Shown here: piece after piece, positions 1-8,393 of the stretch | Numbering within the stretch: position 1 is the first letter of the stretch | How the letters are laid out: each line of letters opens with the position of its first letter | Assembly: GCF_032335695.1 (NCBI RefSeq) | Contig: NZ_JACTOJ010000028.1 | Location: 1-54,533 of the forward strand | Origin: JACTOJ01 sp032335695 | Lineage (GTDB): Bacteria; Bacillota; Clostridia; Clostridiales; Clostridiaceae | Direction of reading: 5' to 3' | Length of the DNA stretch: 54,533 nucleotides | Translations under genes and position numbers: made by a program | The notes under the pieces: generated by a model | The model's database searches: none | What the model saw: only the letters and a program-made list of their open reading frames with translations | What the model was told of the DNA's origin: nothing

Positions 1-1
1 C

Positions 2-481
2 TACGCTAAACGCTTCGAAATAAGGCAAGAAAAATCAGAGCCGATTATAGAAGCTTTTATAAAATACGTAGATGAAGAAATTCCTAAAGCTCTACCTAAA
101 AGTCCACTTGGCCAGGCGCTAGCCTACACTCAAAAGCTTTTGCCAAGTTTTGGAATTTTCTTAACAGATGGATCTCTCGAAATCGATAATAATGCATCTG
201 AAAGAGCTATAAAAGCCTTTGTTATAGGTCGTAAAAATTGGGTGTTGCATAACACTTCAAGAGGTGCTAGCGCTAGCGCCACTATTTACAGCGTTATAGA
301 AACAGCTAAAGCTAATGGTTTAGCTGTAGAAAAGTATTTGGTCTACTTAATAGATGTACTTTCTAATTTGGAGGATAAGGATAAAAACAAAGATACGCTG
401 CTAAAACATATGCCTTGGTCGGAACAACTTCTAGCCAATGTATTCCTTCAAAATCCTGATATTCATAATTCAAAGAACTAG
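2..481 (+). CDS. IS66-family transposase, C-terminal part (cut by window edge)
   Basis: The frame is open from the left edge, so the start lies outside the window. The visible 159 residues carry the C-terminal hallmark of IS66 transposases: DNNASERAIK followed by GRKNW, which includes the glutamate of the DDE triad. A short C-terminal tail (MPWSEQL) typical of the IS66 accessory domain follows. An internal TTG at 140 is not a real start. Whether the element is complete to the left cannot be seen. The next genes are also remnants of mobile DNA. Confidence 0.85.
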   Translation, partial: YAKRFEIRQEKSEPIIEAFIKYVDEEIPKALPKSPLGQALAYTQKLLPSFGIFLTDGSLEIDNNASERAIKAFVIGRKNWVLHNTSRGASASATIYSVIETAKANGLAVEKYLVYLIDVLSNLEDKDKNKDTLLKHMPWSEQLLANVFLQNPDIHNSKN

Positions 482-484
482 CTT

Positions 485-530
485 AAATCCAATAGCGAAG
501 CGGTGATGATACATGCTTTCTACTGGATTT
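485..530. repeat. Inverted repeat just after the IS66 transposase
   Basis: AAATCCAATAG (485-495) pairs with CTACTGGATTT (520-530), with one mismatch. No strong T-run follows. It may be a weak terminator or belong to the end of the IS66 element. The two options cannot be separated here. Confidence 0.35.
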
Positions 531-546
531 AGTTTATCAAAATTTA

Positions 547-918
547 TTAGAAATTTGTATACGGAGAATTTTTGACGGTTACAAATAATTCAACAGCTTC
601 AATCCTTTGTTTAGGCATTACGTGAGTATATATATCTGCAGTAATTGAAATATCAGAATGACCTAAAAGTGTTTGAACTGTTTTTAAGGGAACTTTATTT
701 TCAAATAGCTGCGTAGCAAAAGTATGCCTAAGAGCATGAAATTTTTTATGCGGGATATTAGCTTTAATCAGCAAATTTTTATAACTTGAGAATAAATTTT
801 TGCTACATATAGGATTACCAATAGCCGTTGCAAATACAAGATTACTATCCATGTAAGAAGATCCTGCCTGTAATTTTTCTAAATCTTGCTTAGCTTTGTG
901 AGAATTTATGATTTTCAT
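547..918 (-). pseudogene. Tyrosine recombinase (phage-type integrase) C-terminal remnant
   Basis: The 123-residue product carries the second half of the catalytic domain: HALRHTFAT (box II His and Arg), LLGHSDI, and IYTHV with the tyrosine nucleophile. The N-terminal DNA-binding domain and the box I arginine region are missing, since a full integrase is about 350-400 aa. No convincing ribosome site precedes the first Met. This is probably the tail of a decayed phage or ICE integrase, left beside the IS66 fragment. A free-standing function is unlikely. Confidence 0.8.
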
Positions 919-953
919 TAGGCTCTTTTCGTAAATATTGTTGGTAGAAATTT

Positions 954-982
954 AGAACACCTTGAAAGGTGTTCTTTTGTTT
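954..982 (+). terminator. Intrinsic terminator without an upstream gene
   Basis: AGAACACC, loop TTGAAA, GGTGTTCT, then TTTGTTT. It points rightward, but the flanking genes run leftward. It is probably left over from a deleted rightward gene, or works on both strands. Confidence 0.6.
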
Positions 983-1051
983 AGTACACATTGTAAGAAT
1001 ATTAAGTATTAGCCATGTTTGATTTTGTAAATAAAATTCATTACTATTAAA

Positions 1052-1837
1052 TTAGGAAATCACTCCACTTAAAACCATACCAATATTAATAATGATATGC
1101 CATATTATTGATGGATAAATGCTATCAGTTCTTAAATCCACAATAGCAAACCATATTCCACCAAAAGAAAACAAAATGGATGGTAATAATGAAAATCCAA
1201 GAGAAATATGTTGCAATCCAAATCCAATACTTGTAAATATCACTGCATATATAGTATTATTTAAGTTATCTCGAAAGATATTTAACAGTAATCCTCTCCA
1301 TATTACTTCTTCAAATATAGCATTAAGTAAAGAAAATAATATAGTAAACAAAATTAAAGAACTCGTAAAACAAGGTCTATGTATTAATACAAATGGTATA
1401 AAAATGCACATATTAATTAATACAGCTTGTACTAAAAAATAGGAAACCCTTATTGAACATCTGCCTCTTGATATATACGGAAAAAATATTCGATTATTCC
1501 ATAATGGCTTATTAAAGCTTTTAAATACTGGTCTGTTGTAAATAAATGAAACTATAAGACAACATAAGATAATCATTATAAGCAAACATCTATTTACTAA
1601 AATTCTTGAATAATTATTTGCAAAAAAATATTTAAGCTCAAAGCTTGAATATTGATATAACATAAATCCAACTAAAAAAGCTAATATGTTTAAGCTAAAT
1701 AATCGGGTCTTTTTTTCAAATAAGCTTAATAATAAAATCATAAATAGAACAGAAAAACTTCCAATCCAGTATGAATATGAAACAAATATTATACCTGTCA
1801 AGAAAAGAATTAGTTGAATAAAATATTTCTTCTTCAT
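1052..1837 (-). CDS. CPBP-family intramembrane metalloprotease (CAAX protease type)
   Basis: A strongly hydrophobic 261-aa protein with about eight membrane segments. The three CPBP motifs are present: EExxxR (E176, E177, R181), FxxxH (H210) and a late H247 in WHIIIN. These form the metal site of Rce1-type proteases, known for prenyl-protein processing in eukaryotes and for bacteriocin immunity or maturation in bacteria. The start at 1837 is chosen because GAGGTG lies about 11 bases upstream; an in-frame ATG at 1888 has no ribosome site. No bacteriocin gene is visible nearby, so the substrate is unknown. Confidence 0.8.
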   Translation of the reverse strand: MKKKYFIQLILFLTGIIFVSYSYWIGSFSVLFMILLLSLFEKKTRLFSLNILAFLVGFMLYQYSSFELKYFFANNYSRILVNRCLLIMIILCCLIVSFIYNRPVFKSFNKPLWNNRIFFPYISRGRCSIRVSYFLVQAVLINMCIFIPFVLIHRPCFTSSLILFTILFSLLNAIFEEVIWRGLLLNIFRDNLNNTIYAVIFTSIGFGLQHISLGFSLLPSILFSFGGIWFAIVDLRTDSIYPSIIWHIIINIGMVLSGVIS

Positions 1838-1937
1838 TTTTATATATGCACCTCGCTTCTTCACTTTATTAAATGTCATAAATACCATTGTGACGTTTAA
1901 TAAGAATATTACTTACCTTGTTAATTATTTATTTCTC

Positions 1938-3315
1938 CTATAAATGAGCATTTTAGCTTCCAATAAGTTACAATACAAAAAATAAAAACATTTATGCACT
2001 CTTTTGTTATAATTAAGTTGCATACAAAACACAACAAAGGAGAGACATAAATGTTCATAGAATCAATTATAACAAATTCATCATCTATAATCAAATTTTT
2101 AAAGAAATCAAGGCTTGCACTGTATTTTACTAAGCCTCAAATTCACATCATAGCACTAATAATGAGTGCTATGATTAAAAAAGGATTTTCGGGTAAAGTT
2201 ACTGATGCAGCAGATCTTATGCCGTTCAGGCATAGGACTAATATTGGAAGATTTTTATCCCAAAGTCCTTGGAATGAAGATTATGTTGAAAGAGCATTAC
2301 TCAAGCTAGTTGTACAAAAGATTTGGGATATTTCTAAAGCAACTGATAAACCTATTTATGTTGCTATAGATGATACAATTTCAGAAAGAACTGTGCCCTC
2401 GTCAAAGGCAATACATCCTATTGAAAAATGTAGTTTCCACAAGTCTCGTTTAAAAGGTAAAACTGTCTACGGACATCAACTAGTGACCGTTATGCTTATT
2501 TGTGATGATGTTGTAATGCCATATTCAATTTCTATTTATGATAAAAAAAACAAAAGTAAGATTGACATGGCTATTGAGCTTATTAAATCTTTGCCTAATC
2601 CAGTAAATGAAGGCTTTATTTTGTGCGATAGCTGGTATAGTTGCAAAAAGGTTTTTAATTCTGCTAAAGTATCTGGCTTCAAATATGTTGGTGGCTTTCG
2701 CACCAACAGGGTAATTTACCCTGAAAGGTATAAAAAGCTTGGCATTAAGCTTAACCATTTTGGAAAAACATTAACTAAAGAAGATGTTGATCTAGTCAAA
2801 GTCGGCAATTCCGAATATTATGTTTATTCCTACAAGGGTAGATTGAATGATCTAAAAGAATCTTTAATTGTCCTTAGCTGGCCCAAAGAAGCACTTTTCA
2901 AAGAAGGCTGTCTAAGAGCATTCATAAGTACCACCGATTTAAATATGTCTATACTAGAATTACTGAACCATTATAGGCATAGGTGGCCGATAGAAACATT
3001 CTTCAGAGGATCTAAGAAAAAGCTAGGATTAGACGACTATCAAATTCGTAGCGAGAAAGGTATAAAACGATACTTTCTCATCATGATGGTTACTTATGTC
3101 TATTGGGGTTTAGAAGTATCTGAAGATACTTTAAAATTTAGTGACGGCATAAAAACAGCAAGAGCTCAATTAGAATTCCCAAAAATAGCTTTTATATATG
3201 AGAAAATTCAAGCTGGCGCTTCGCTTGATGCCATTTTACAGCTTTTCAAAGCTGCATAAGGATATTTTTAATTATTGTACTGGTAATATTTGTTTGCTGT
3301 TTCGCTCATTTATAG
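1938..3315 (+). mobile_element. Complete-looking IS4/IS701-type insertion sequence
   Basis: A single transposase gene is bounded by inverted ends. CTATAAATGAGC (1938-1949) on the left matches GCTCATTTATAG (3304-3315) on the right perfectly over 12 bp, with weaker similarity further in. Length is about 1.38 kb. Exact ends are uncertain because the outermost bases read TA on both sides and could belong to a target duplication. No longer duplication is evident. Confidence 0.75.
2051..3259 (+). CDS. DDE transposase of the IS4/IS701 superfamily
   Basis: 402 aa, with a catalytic triad visible as AIDDT (D107 or D108), CDSWY (D193) and RWPIETFF (E315), followed by the K-rich region after the glutamate typical of IS4-like enzymes. 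The start has a good ribosome site (AAAGGAG, 8 bases upstream). No frameshift or stop interrupts the frame, so the element may still be mobile. TATAAT at 2008-2013 could serve as a -10 box with a poor -35. The exact IS family needs an ISfinder comparison. Confidence 0.9.
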   Translation: MFIESIITNSSSIIKFLKKSRLALYFTKPQIHIIALIMSAMIKKGFSGKVTDAADLMPFRHRTNIGRFLSQSPWNEDYVERALLKLVVQKIWDISKATDKPIYVAIDDTISERTVPSSKAIHPIEKCSFHKSRLKGKTVYGHQLVTVMLICDDVVMPYSISIYDKKNKSKIDMAIELIKSLPNPVNEGFILCDSWYSCKKVFNSAKVSGFKYVGGFRTNRVIYPERYKKLGIKLNHFGKTLTKEDVDLVKVGNSEYYVYSYKGRLNDLKESLIVLSWPKEALFKEGCLRAFISTTDLNMSILELLNHYRHRWPIETFFRGSKKKLGLDDYQIRSEKGIKRYFLIMMVTYVYWGLEVSEDTLKFSDGIKTARAQLEFPKIAFIYEKIQAGASLDAILQLFKAA

Positions 3316-3376
3316 TTTATGAATTTATATTGTATAATAGGTATATAAAGTAAAAAAATTATATATGAGGTAAAAA

Positions 3377-3712
3377 ATGAAATATAGTAAACAAGTTGTT
3401 ATTTCAATTTTGATAATTGCTATACTCACAATAATTACTATTACATATTTAAAAAATATAGATACAGCAAAAGTTGATGCATCTGTTATAAGTACTTCAG
3501 AAAGTTATATAATTATTAAAGATTTGAATCATAATGAAAAATTTATTATTAATAATAGTAAAAGTCTAGAACTTGTAGACAAAAATAATAATATTAAACT
3601 ATGGGATGAAATAAAAGGTTCAACAGTAATAAAAGTTTATTATAGTGGACCTATTAAAGAAACATCTCCAGCTGTATTCACAAAAGTAGTAAAAATAGTA
3701 ATTATAAGCTGA
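3377..3712 (+). CDS. Small membrane-anchored protein, DUF3221-like
   Basis: 111 aa: an N-terminal hydrophobic segment (about residues 7-24) and a small extracytoplasmic domain. The C-terminal stretch with VIKVYYSGPIKETSPA resembles the end of DUF3221 proteins (YobA type, a small beta-rich exported domain), where a YYxGPIxES pattern is typical. That assignment is from memory and unverified. GAGGT precedes the ATG by 6 bases. It lies just downstream of the insertion sequence, so its promoter may have been changed by the insertion. Confidence 0.6.
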   Translation: MKYSKQVVISILIIAILTIITITYLKNIDTAKVDASVISTSESYIIIKDLNHNEKFIINNSKSLELVDKNNNIKLWDEIKGSTVIKVYYSGPIKETSPAVFTKVVKIVIIS

Positions 3713-3989
3713 CAGTATAGTGCATATACTTATATTGCAATAGTACGTATTAATATTTTTTTATCCTTCTGTTCAATTTCCGATAATTATTTATTTCCTG
3801 CTCTATTTGTGTTTATTTCTACGGCATTAGCAGCATGTACTATGCCATTTATTAAGCTTTATTCCATTTAGTCAACTCATTTTTGGCTGCAAATTATATA
3901 GGAGAAATCACGCAGAGAAAGTTGTTGCATTTAATAAATTGAAATCTAGAATGTAAAATATTATGTTCTATACGAAAAATAAGAGGCAT

Positions 3990-4214
3990 TCATCCTTTAG
4001 TATTTTTAAATGCATCTATAATAAGAAGTATACTAAAGAAAATTAAAGATATGAGCCCGACTACCGAAAGCAATGTAAAAATTATGCGGAGTATAGTCCA
4101 TATAATATATGAACTATATGAATCATCAAATATCCTGTACACACCAAGGCTATTTAATAAAATTAAAATAATAGCACCTAATATTCCAAATAACAAATTT
4201 ATTTTTTTATCCAT
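3990..4214 (-). CDS. Small two-helix membrane protein, function unknown
   Basis: 74 aa with two or three hydrophobic segments (about 6-25, 37-46 and 48-67) and a Lys-rich C-terminus. AGAGAGGT lies 7 bases before the ATG, which supports expression. No family recognised. The overlapping rightward frame (4051-4242) lacks a ribosome site and was not called. Confidence 0.6.
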   Translation of the reverse strand: MDKKINLLFGILGAIILILLNSLGVYRIFDDSYSSYIIWTILRIIFTLLSVVGLISLIFFSILLIIDAFKNTKG

Positions 4215-4491
4215 TCACAGACCTCTCTTATTCATAATGTAATTATTTATAATAATATCATTATATTACCAGTAAAACAACGAGAAAAAGCTATAAAATT
4301 TTTATCTTCACAAAATTTATATTAGAAGGGCGATTTCATAGAAAACAAAAGCTTAACTAAAATTAACCTTTCAAAAGCCGCAGCCGTATTGTAATTAATT
4401 AAAAACTATGCTTATATTATTGTATTAGTAGTTTTTGTAAGGAATATAACTAAGACATAGATTAATTTTAAAAGGTTGTGAGTTCGGAGTC

Positions 4492-5988
4492 ATGGGAGAA
4501 ATTGAAGAAATAATAAACAAGCTAAGAGATCAGAACAATAATATTCAATCAGCTATTAATATTGAAACCTTAATATTGAATATACTTACAATGTATTCCT
4601 CAGATCAGGGGAAAGATATAAAAACTAATTTACGCGTGCCAAAGAAAATAGGCTATCTAAGCTTGGATGCATATTTACCAGAGGGTATTGATAATTGCTA
4701 TGGTGGAACAGTGGTTGATGTAAAGTCCTATATAAAAATAGAATCTGTTATGAATTTTTTCTCAGAGGATAATAATTTATTTCAGGATTTGTTAGAGACT
4801 AACGTGGAGTTAAAGAATATCATATGCATATTTACCATGGATATAGAGGATGCTCATAAGCAAAAGCTTTTATCAAAGCTAAAGTCAAAGGATATAAATG
4901 TGGTGATATGGGGAATGAGTGATTTGGAGAGAATCAGCTCAGACCATATTGAAGACATTAATAAAATCAGTAAAAGTTTATCTGTTATCATGTTGGAGAG
5001 TGCCATTGTTAACAGCGTAAATAATGAAGATGATGACTGGCGAAAGAGGAATGAGATTTATATAGAAGGTCTGAAGAAAAAGTATTATGATGATAATCTT
5101 GTTATGTTTCTTGGAGCTGGTACTTCCAAGGATGCGGAGATTCCAACTTGGAACGAGCTTATCTTCGAACTTATAGTATCTTTAATAAGTGAAAATTCTA
5201 AGCATAATTTTACGAATGAAGAAAAGAAGTTCATAGTCTCGAAAATAAAAAATATGAATTTAGATTCACCCTTATTGGAAGCAAGATATGTAGAAAAGGG
5301 CTTAAGGGATGGCTTCATAGATAAATTAACGGAGCTGCTTTACAAGAGGTGCATAAATACCTCAAATATATTAGAAGAAATAACTCAGCTCTGCATACCT
5401 ATACGAGGTGGGATAGGCATAAGGGCAGTGGTTACGTATAATTTTGATGATTTACTGGAGTACAATCTCAACAGTTTAGGGATTACGCATAGGAGCATCT
5501 ATACAGAGGAAGTTCCTCTTAAGCATGAATTGGGAGTTTACCATGTACATGGTTTTTTGCCCAGAGATAGAAACAGATATAAAGATCTTTCAAAATGGCT
5601 GCTGGTTTTCTCAGAAGCGGGCTATCACAGCCTTATTTTAGATCCATATAATTGGGCAAATATTGTGCAGTTAAATTACTTAAGAGAAAATACCTGCCTA
5701 TTTATAGGGATGTCCATGACGGATCCTAATTTGCGAAGGCTATTAGATATCGCAGCAGTAAGAAGGCAGGAAAATGATAATTTATGTAAGCATTATGCTA
5801 TCTTGAAGAAGGAAGAATTTAAGGTAGACAAACTAATAGATAGTAATATTGATGAAAATAAAATAAAGGTATTCGAGAAAGCAAATAGAAACATAATGGA
5901 ATTATCCTTCAAGGAGCTAGGAATAAATATTATTTGGATAGAGGATTTTAAAGAAATCCCTGGCATATTGAAAAAAATAAAGGAATAA
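4492..5988 (+). CDS. Mrr-like nuclease / SIR2 NADase fusion, likely anti-phage effector
   Basis: 498 aa in two parts. Residues 1-150 look like a PD-(D/E)xK nuclease fold: a helical start, D59 in SLDAYLP, then D76 and K78 in VVDVKSY, and a later beta-alpha unit. Residues 200-480 form a SIR2 domain: FLGAGTS (207-212), PTW, TYNFDD (315-320), VHG with the catalytic His (H353) and GMSMTDPN (406-413). Standalone SIR2 proteins of this kind (SIR2_2 family) are known NAD-depleting abortive-infection effectors. Here the N-terminal segment would be the sensor or a second effector. The gene stands alone with its own terminator and sits beside mobile-element remnants, as defence genes often do. The function is inferred. 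Confidence 0.75.
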   Translation: MGEIEEIINKLRDQNNNIQSAINIETLILNILTMYSSDQGKDIKTNLRVPKKIGYLSLDAYLPEGIDNCYGGTVVDVKSYIKIESVMNFFSEDNNLFQDLLETNVELKNIICIFTMDIEDAHKQKLLSKLKSKDINVVIWGMSDLERISSDHIEDINKISKSLSVIMLESAIVNSVNNEDDDWRKRNEIYIEGLKKKYYDDNLVMFLGAGTSKDAEIPTWNELIFELIVSLISENSKHNFTNEEKKFIVSKIKNMNLDSPLLEARYVEKGLRDGFIDKLTELLYKRCINTSNILEEITQLCIPIRGGIGIRAVVTYNFDDLLEYNLNSLGITHRSIYTEEVPLKHELGVYHVHGFLPRDRNRYKDLSKWLLVFSEAGYHSLILDPYNWANIVQLNYLRENTCLFIGMSMTDPNLRRLLDIAAVRRQENDNLCKHYAILKKEEFKVDKLIDSNIDENKIKVFEKANRNIMELSFKELGINIIWIEDFKEIPGILKKIKE

Positions 5989-5997
5989 TAAAAGCAG

Positions 5998-6038
5998 AAA
6001 AACAGCAAGTTTGAAGTCGTTTCATACTTGCTGTTTTA
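5998..6038 (+). terminator. Terminator of the SIR2 gene
   Basis: AAAACAGCAAGT (5999-6010) pairs with ACTTGCTGTTTT after a loop of about 15 bases. The right arm ends in TTTT. It starts 10 bases after the stop codon. Confidence 0.8.
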
Positions 6039-6043
6039 ATTCT

Positions 6044-6097
6044 AGGTTCTGTTTTAAATCAGTGCTGATTTTTTAGCACTGATTTAAAACATGACCT
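6044..6097. repeat. Dispersed palindromic repeat, copy 1
   Basis: AGGT, then GTTTTAAATCAGTGCT (6051-6066), a loop of 8, AGCACTGATTTAAAAC (6075-6090), then ACCT. The 16-bp stem is perfect. Other copies lie at 17413, 20655, 22545, 25494, 35796 and 40601. Not an obvious terminator, because no T-run follows directly. Confidence 0.8.
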
Positions 6098-6111
6098 AAT
6101 TTTATTAGCAG

Positions 6112-6255
6112 TTAATTATTCTCTGCTTTAATTTCTCTCAAGCAGGATACAAGATTACCTTTACTGCGGTGAAAATTAACACATTCACAGCATTTACCAT
6201 GTCTTTCACAACCAGTATTAGGGCATGTACAATTCTTTTCATTACAACCAGCCAT
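6112..6255 (-). CDS. Cys-rich small protein, DUF6485-like
   Basis: 47 aa with nine cysteines, arranged as CNEKNCTCPNTGC then RHGKCCECVNFHR and a late SCL. This matches the pattern I know for DUF6485, a small Cys-rich clostridial family that probably binds metal or an Fe-S or Zn centre. Its function is unknown. The start at 6255 is decided by AAGGAGG 8 bases upstream; the longer frame to 6336 has no ribosome site. Confidence 0.8.
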   Translation of the reverse strand: MAGCNEKNCTCPNTGCERHGKCCECVNFHRSKGNLVSCLREIKAENN

Positions 6256-6474
6256 ATTTAATTGCCTCCTTACTAAGATAAAATTAGGAAAATAGTTCGT
6301 TAGGTATATTATAAAAGGACAGCTTGCTAAATACAATTGATTTTTATTTTAGTGGAAGTCTAATTGCTACATTAGATATATTTAGAAGATATGGGAATAT
6401 AGATAGTATATGTTTGTAATTGTTGTTTTAAATGTTTATAATTGGTATAATCTTTATGCAAGGAGGATTACAAC

Positions 6475-6723
6475 ATGTATGGATTAGAAGGTATATTTCA
6501 AATGATTTTTTATCTGCTGATGGCAGTTGCAGTATTGGGGGGAATTCTATCAAAAACTAAAATTCCATGCGTAAAGATAATGCTGCTGGGAATTGGAATC
6601 ATAGTTTTTTCTAGTGCTGTTTTAAAAGACAAGATGCAATATGGAATAGATGATCTTATTTCACTTGTGGGGTTAAGCTTATGTATAGTTGGTTTTATTC
6701 TTGATGACAATAGTAGACTTTAG
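6475..6723 (+). CDS. Small membrane protein, unknown
   Basis: 82 aa with three hydrophobic segments (about 8-25, 32-48 and 60-76). AAGGAGG lies 8 bases before the ATG. No family recognised. It stands alone, with a leftward pentapeptide-repeat gene on its right. Confidence 0.6.
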   Translation: MYGLEGIFQMIFYLLMAVAVLGGILSKTKIPCVKIMLLGIGIIVFSSAVLKDKMQYGIDDLISLVGLSLCIVGFILDDNSRL

Positions 6724-6787
6724 CAAAGGAAGAGTGAATTGCTTAATGAGGTGTTAAGCTAATACATTCTTCCAGTCCTCGCCTTCA

Positions 6788-7441
6788 TTATTCTTTTAAT
6801 ACTACACCTAAAATACTTACAATTGAGATGGCTTGGCCGTAGGAAATTATTGCTCCTTGAATATCTTCTACGCCGGCAGAAATATTATCGATGGTGCAGC
6901 TGGTAAAGTCTATTCCTTTTAATTTTGTATTGTGAAATTGGCTTTGAGTAAGGTCACTATTTCTAAATTCTATTTTGGAAAATTCACTTTCATAAAAATC
7001 TGCATAGGGCAGCTGGCAATCTTTAAAGAGTGCTTGTTTAATATCTGTAAATCTAAAAAGTGTATATTGACCGCTGCATTCATTAAATAAAACGTTTTTA
7101 AAATGTGTTTCGGAGAAATTGCTTCCTGTAAGCTTGCAGTTTATGAATTCTACTCTATGCATAGAAGATCCATTGAAGTTAACATTGGAAAGATCGCAAT
7201 TTTCGAAGCGTACATCTAAAAGATCAGCCTGCTCCAAAGAAACATTTATAAACTTTACATTTTTAAATATTACTTCGTTGAAGGAGGTCTGCCTCGCATT
7301 TATATATTCTAATAAGCTTTCATTTATCAATGCAGCTGCAATAGAATCGTAATCAGACATCACATCATTTAAATCTAATTTAGGTAAATTATCATTAATT
7401 TTTGGCTTTTGTATTTTAACACCATTTTTATTTTCAGCCAT
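6788..7441 (-). CDS. Pentapeptide-repeat protein
   Basis: 217 aa. From about residue 55 to 190 the chain follows the A(D/N)LxF five-residue pattern, for example NVNFNGSSM, ADLLDVRFE and QADFYESEF. This predicts a right-handed quadrilateral beta-helix. The N-terminal 50 residues are polar and the last 30 form a hydrophobic helix, which could be a membrane or dimer tail. Some family members mimic DNA and protect gyrase (Qnr, MfpA), but nothing here shows that role. AAGGAG precedes the start. Confidence 0.85.
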   Translation of the reverse strand: MAENKNGVKIQKPKINDNLPKLDLNDVMSDYDSIAAALINESLLEYINARQTSFNEVIFKNVKFINVSLEQADLLDVRFENCDLSNVNFNGSSMHRVEFINCKLTGSNFSETHFKNVLFNECSGQYTLFRFTDIKQALFKDCQLPYADFYESEFSKIEFRNSDLTQSQFHNTKLKGIDFTSCTIDNISAGVEDIQGAIISYGQAISIVSILGVVLKE

Positions 7442-7573
7442 TTTATTTTTTATCTCTCCTTATAATTCGTTTTCAGGTAATGATATATAATATCAACCTA
7501 TGTCCCTATTATTATATATAATGTAAAACTAAAAATATACCCTAATTTAAAACTTCATTCATTTTGAAAGGAG

Positions 7574-8023
7574 ATGCTTCAAATAAAAAGGAAAATAGTT
7601 TTTTTAACATTTATCCTATTTATATCTATATTTATGATTACATCTTCTATAAAAATCTCAACTACGAGTAAAGTCAAATATGTAGATATCTATAATTTCG
7701 TAAGAGAGATGTTTTTGACAGACAAAGGCTATACTGAGGATACAGCCAAGCATATATCCCAAACTGCCTTTGAAAGAATTAATATATATCATGTTTATAA
7801 TGTAAACAATCCAAAATATAAAAAGCCCTTTAAAATAAATTTTTATTTAAAGGAAGACTCGCAAAGAAAAAATGGCAATATAATTCATGTGAATATGATA
7901 TATTCAGTAGAAATCAAGGATACAAACAATAAAACCTTAGGTGGCTCTTTACATGTGCCCATGGTTCTTGAGGTTGAAAAAGCTGATGACTGGTATATAG
8001 TGACGGAACATGAAGAAATCTAG
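7574..8023 (+). CDS. Membrane-anchored extracytoplasmic protein, unknown
   Basis: 149 aa: an N-terminal hydrophobic anchor (about 8-27) and a mixed alpha/beta domain rich in Lys and aromatic residues. The start is odd. AAAGGAG directly abuts the ATG at 7574, with no spacer. An ATA codon at 7583 sits at the ideal distance of 9 bases, and the next in-frame ATG (Met21) would remove the anchor. A rare non-ATG start is possible. No family recognised. Confidence 0.6.
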   Translation: MLQIKRKIVFLTFILFISIFMITSSIKISTTSKVKYVDIYNFVREMFLTDKGYTEDTAKHISQTAFERINIYHVYNVNNPKYKKPFKINFYLKEDSQRKNGNIIHVNMIYSVEIKDTNNKTLGGSLHVPMVLEVEKADDWYIVTEHEEI

Positions 8024-8028
8024 ATTTT

Positions 8029-8178
8029 CTAATGATTATTCCTGTTTATGTAAATATTAGCTGCTTGTACAATTTTAAAGGAGGCAAAGATTATAGAGAT
8101 ATATGCAAATACTCTTAGTATGTATTCTATAATTCCGATAAAACCAATACTGCTTAATAAAGTGGAGGTATTATCCAT
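8029..8178 (-). CDS. 49-aa single-helix membrane protein
   Basis: A short frame reading MDNTSTLLSSIGFIG at its start, with one or two hydrophobic segments and a basic C-terminus (YINRNNH). AAAGGAG lies 8 bases before the ATG, an ideal spacing. It is convergent with the gene ending at 8023. No relatives recognised. The ribosome site and the lack of a competing rightward gene are the main support. Confidence 0.55.
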   Translation of the reverse strand: MDNTSTLLSSIGFIGIIEYILRVFAYISIIFASFKIVQAANIYINRNNH

Positions 8179-8344
8179 AAAAAGGCTCCTTTCCATCAAT
8201 AAATATATTAGGAATATTATACCATGATGTTTTTTTAAATGTCTATGCTTTCAGAAAATGTTGCTAGGCTACTCAAGCGGATATGGAGCGGAAAAAGATT
8301 CCATGCAGCTTCAGATAAACAAAAATTGATGTATCAAATAAGTA

Positions 8345-8380
8345 TTGACAAATTTAATTGTTGTAACTATAATGGTTACA
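8345..8380 (+). promoter_or_regulatory. Sigma-A promoter with Rrf2 operator over the -10
   Basis: TTGACA (8345-8350), 17-bp spacer, TATAAT (8368-8373). A perfect inverted repeat TGTAAC-N7-GTTACA (8362-8380) covers the -10 box. The same arms with the same spacer recur at 8852-8870, before the next gene. This fits autorepression by the Rrf2-type regulator encoded just downstream. Confidence 0.85.
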
Positions 8381-8393
8381 TGAGGTGATACAA

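Noticed and set aside
1930..3325. Longer target-site duplication around the insertion sequence
   Set aside because: The flanks share only TA; no 4-bp or longer direct repeat could be found.
3713..3989. An open rightward frame (about 3728-3871) encoding a hydrophobic stretch, possibly a transporter remnant
   Set aside because: No start, no ribosome site and no recognised family; only about 45 residues, so I did not call a gene or pseudogene.
4051..4242. Rightward frame opposite the small membrane protein gene
   Set aside because: No ribosome site, and it overlaps a leftward gene that has one; a shadow frame.
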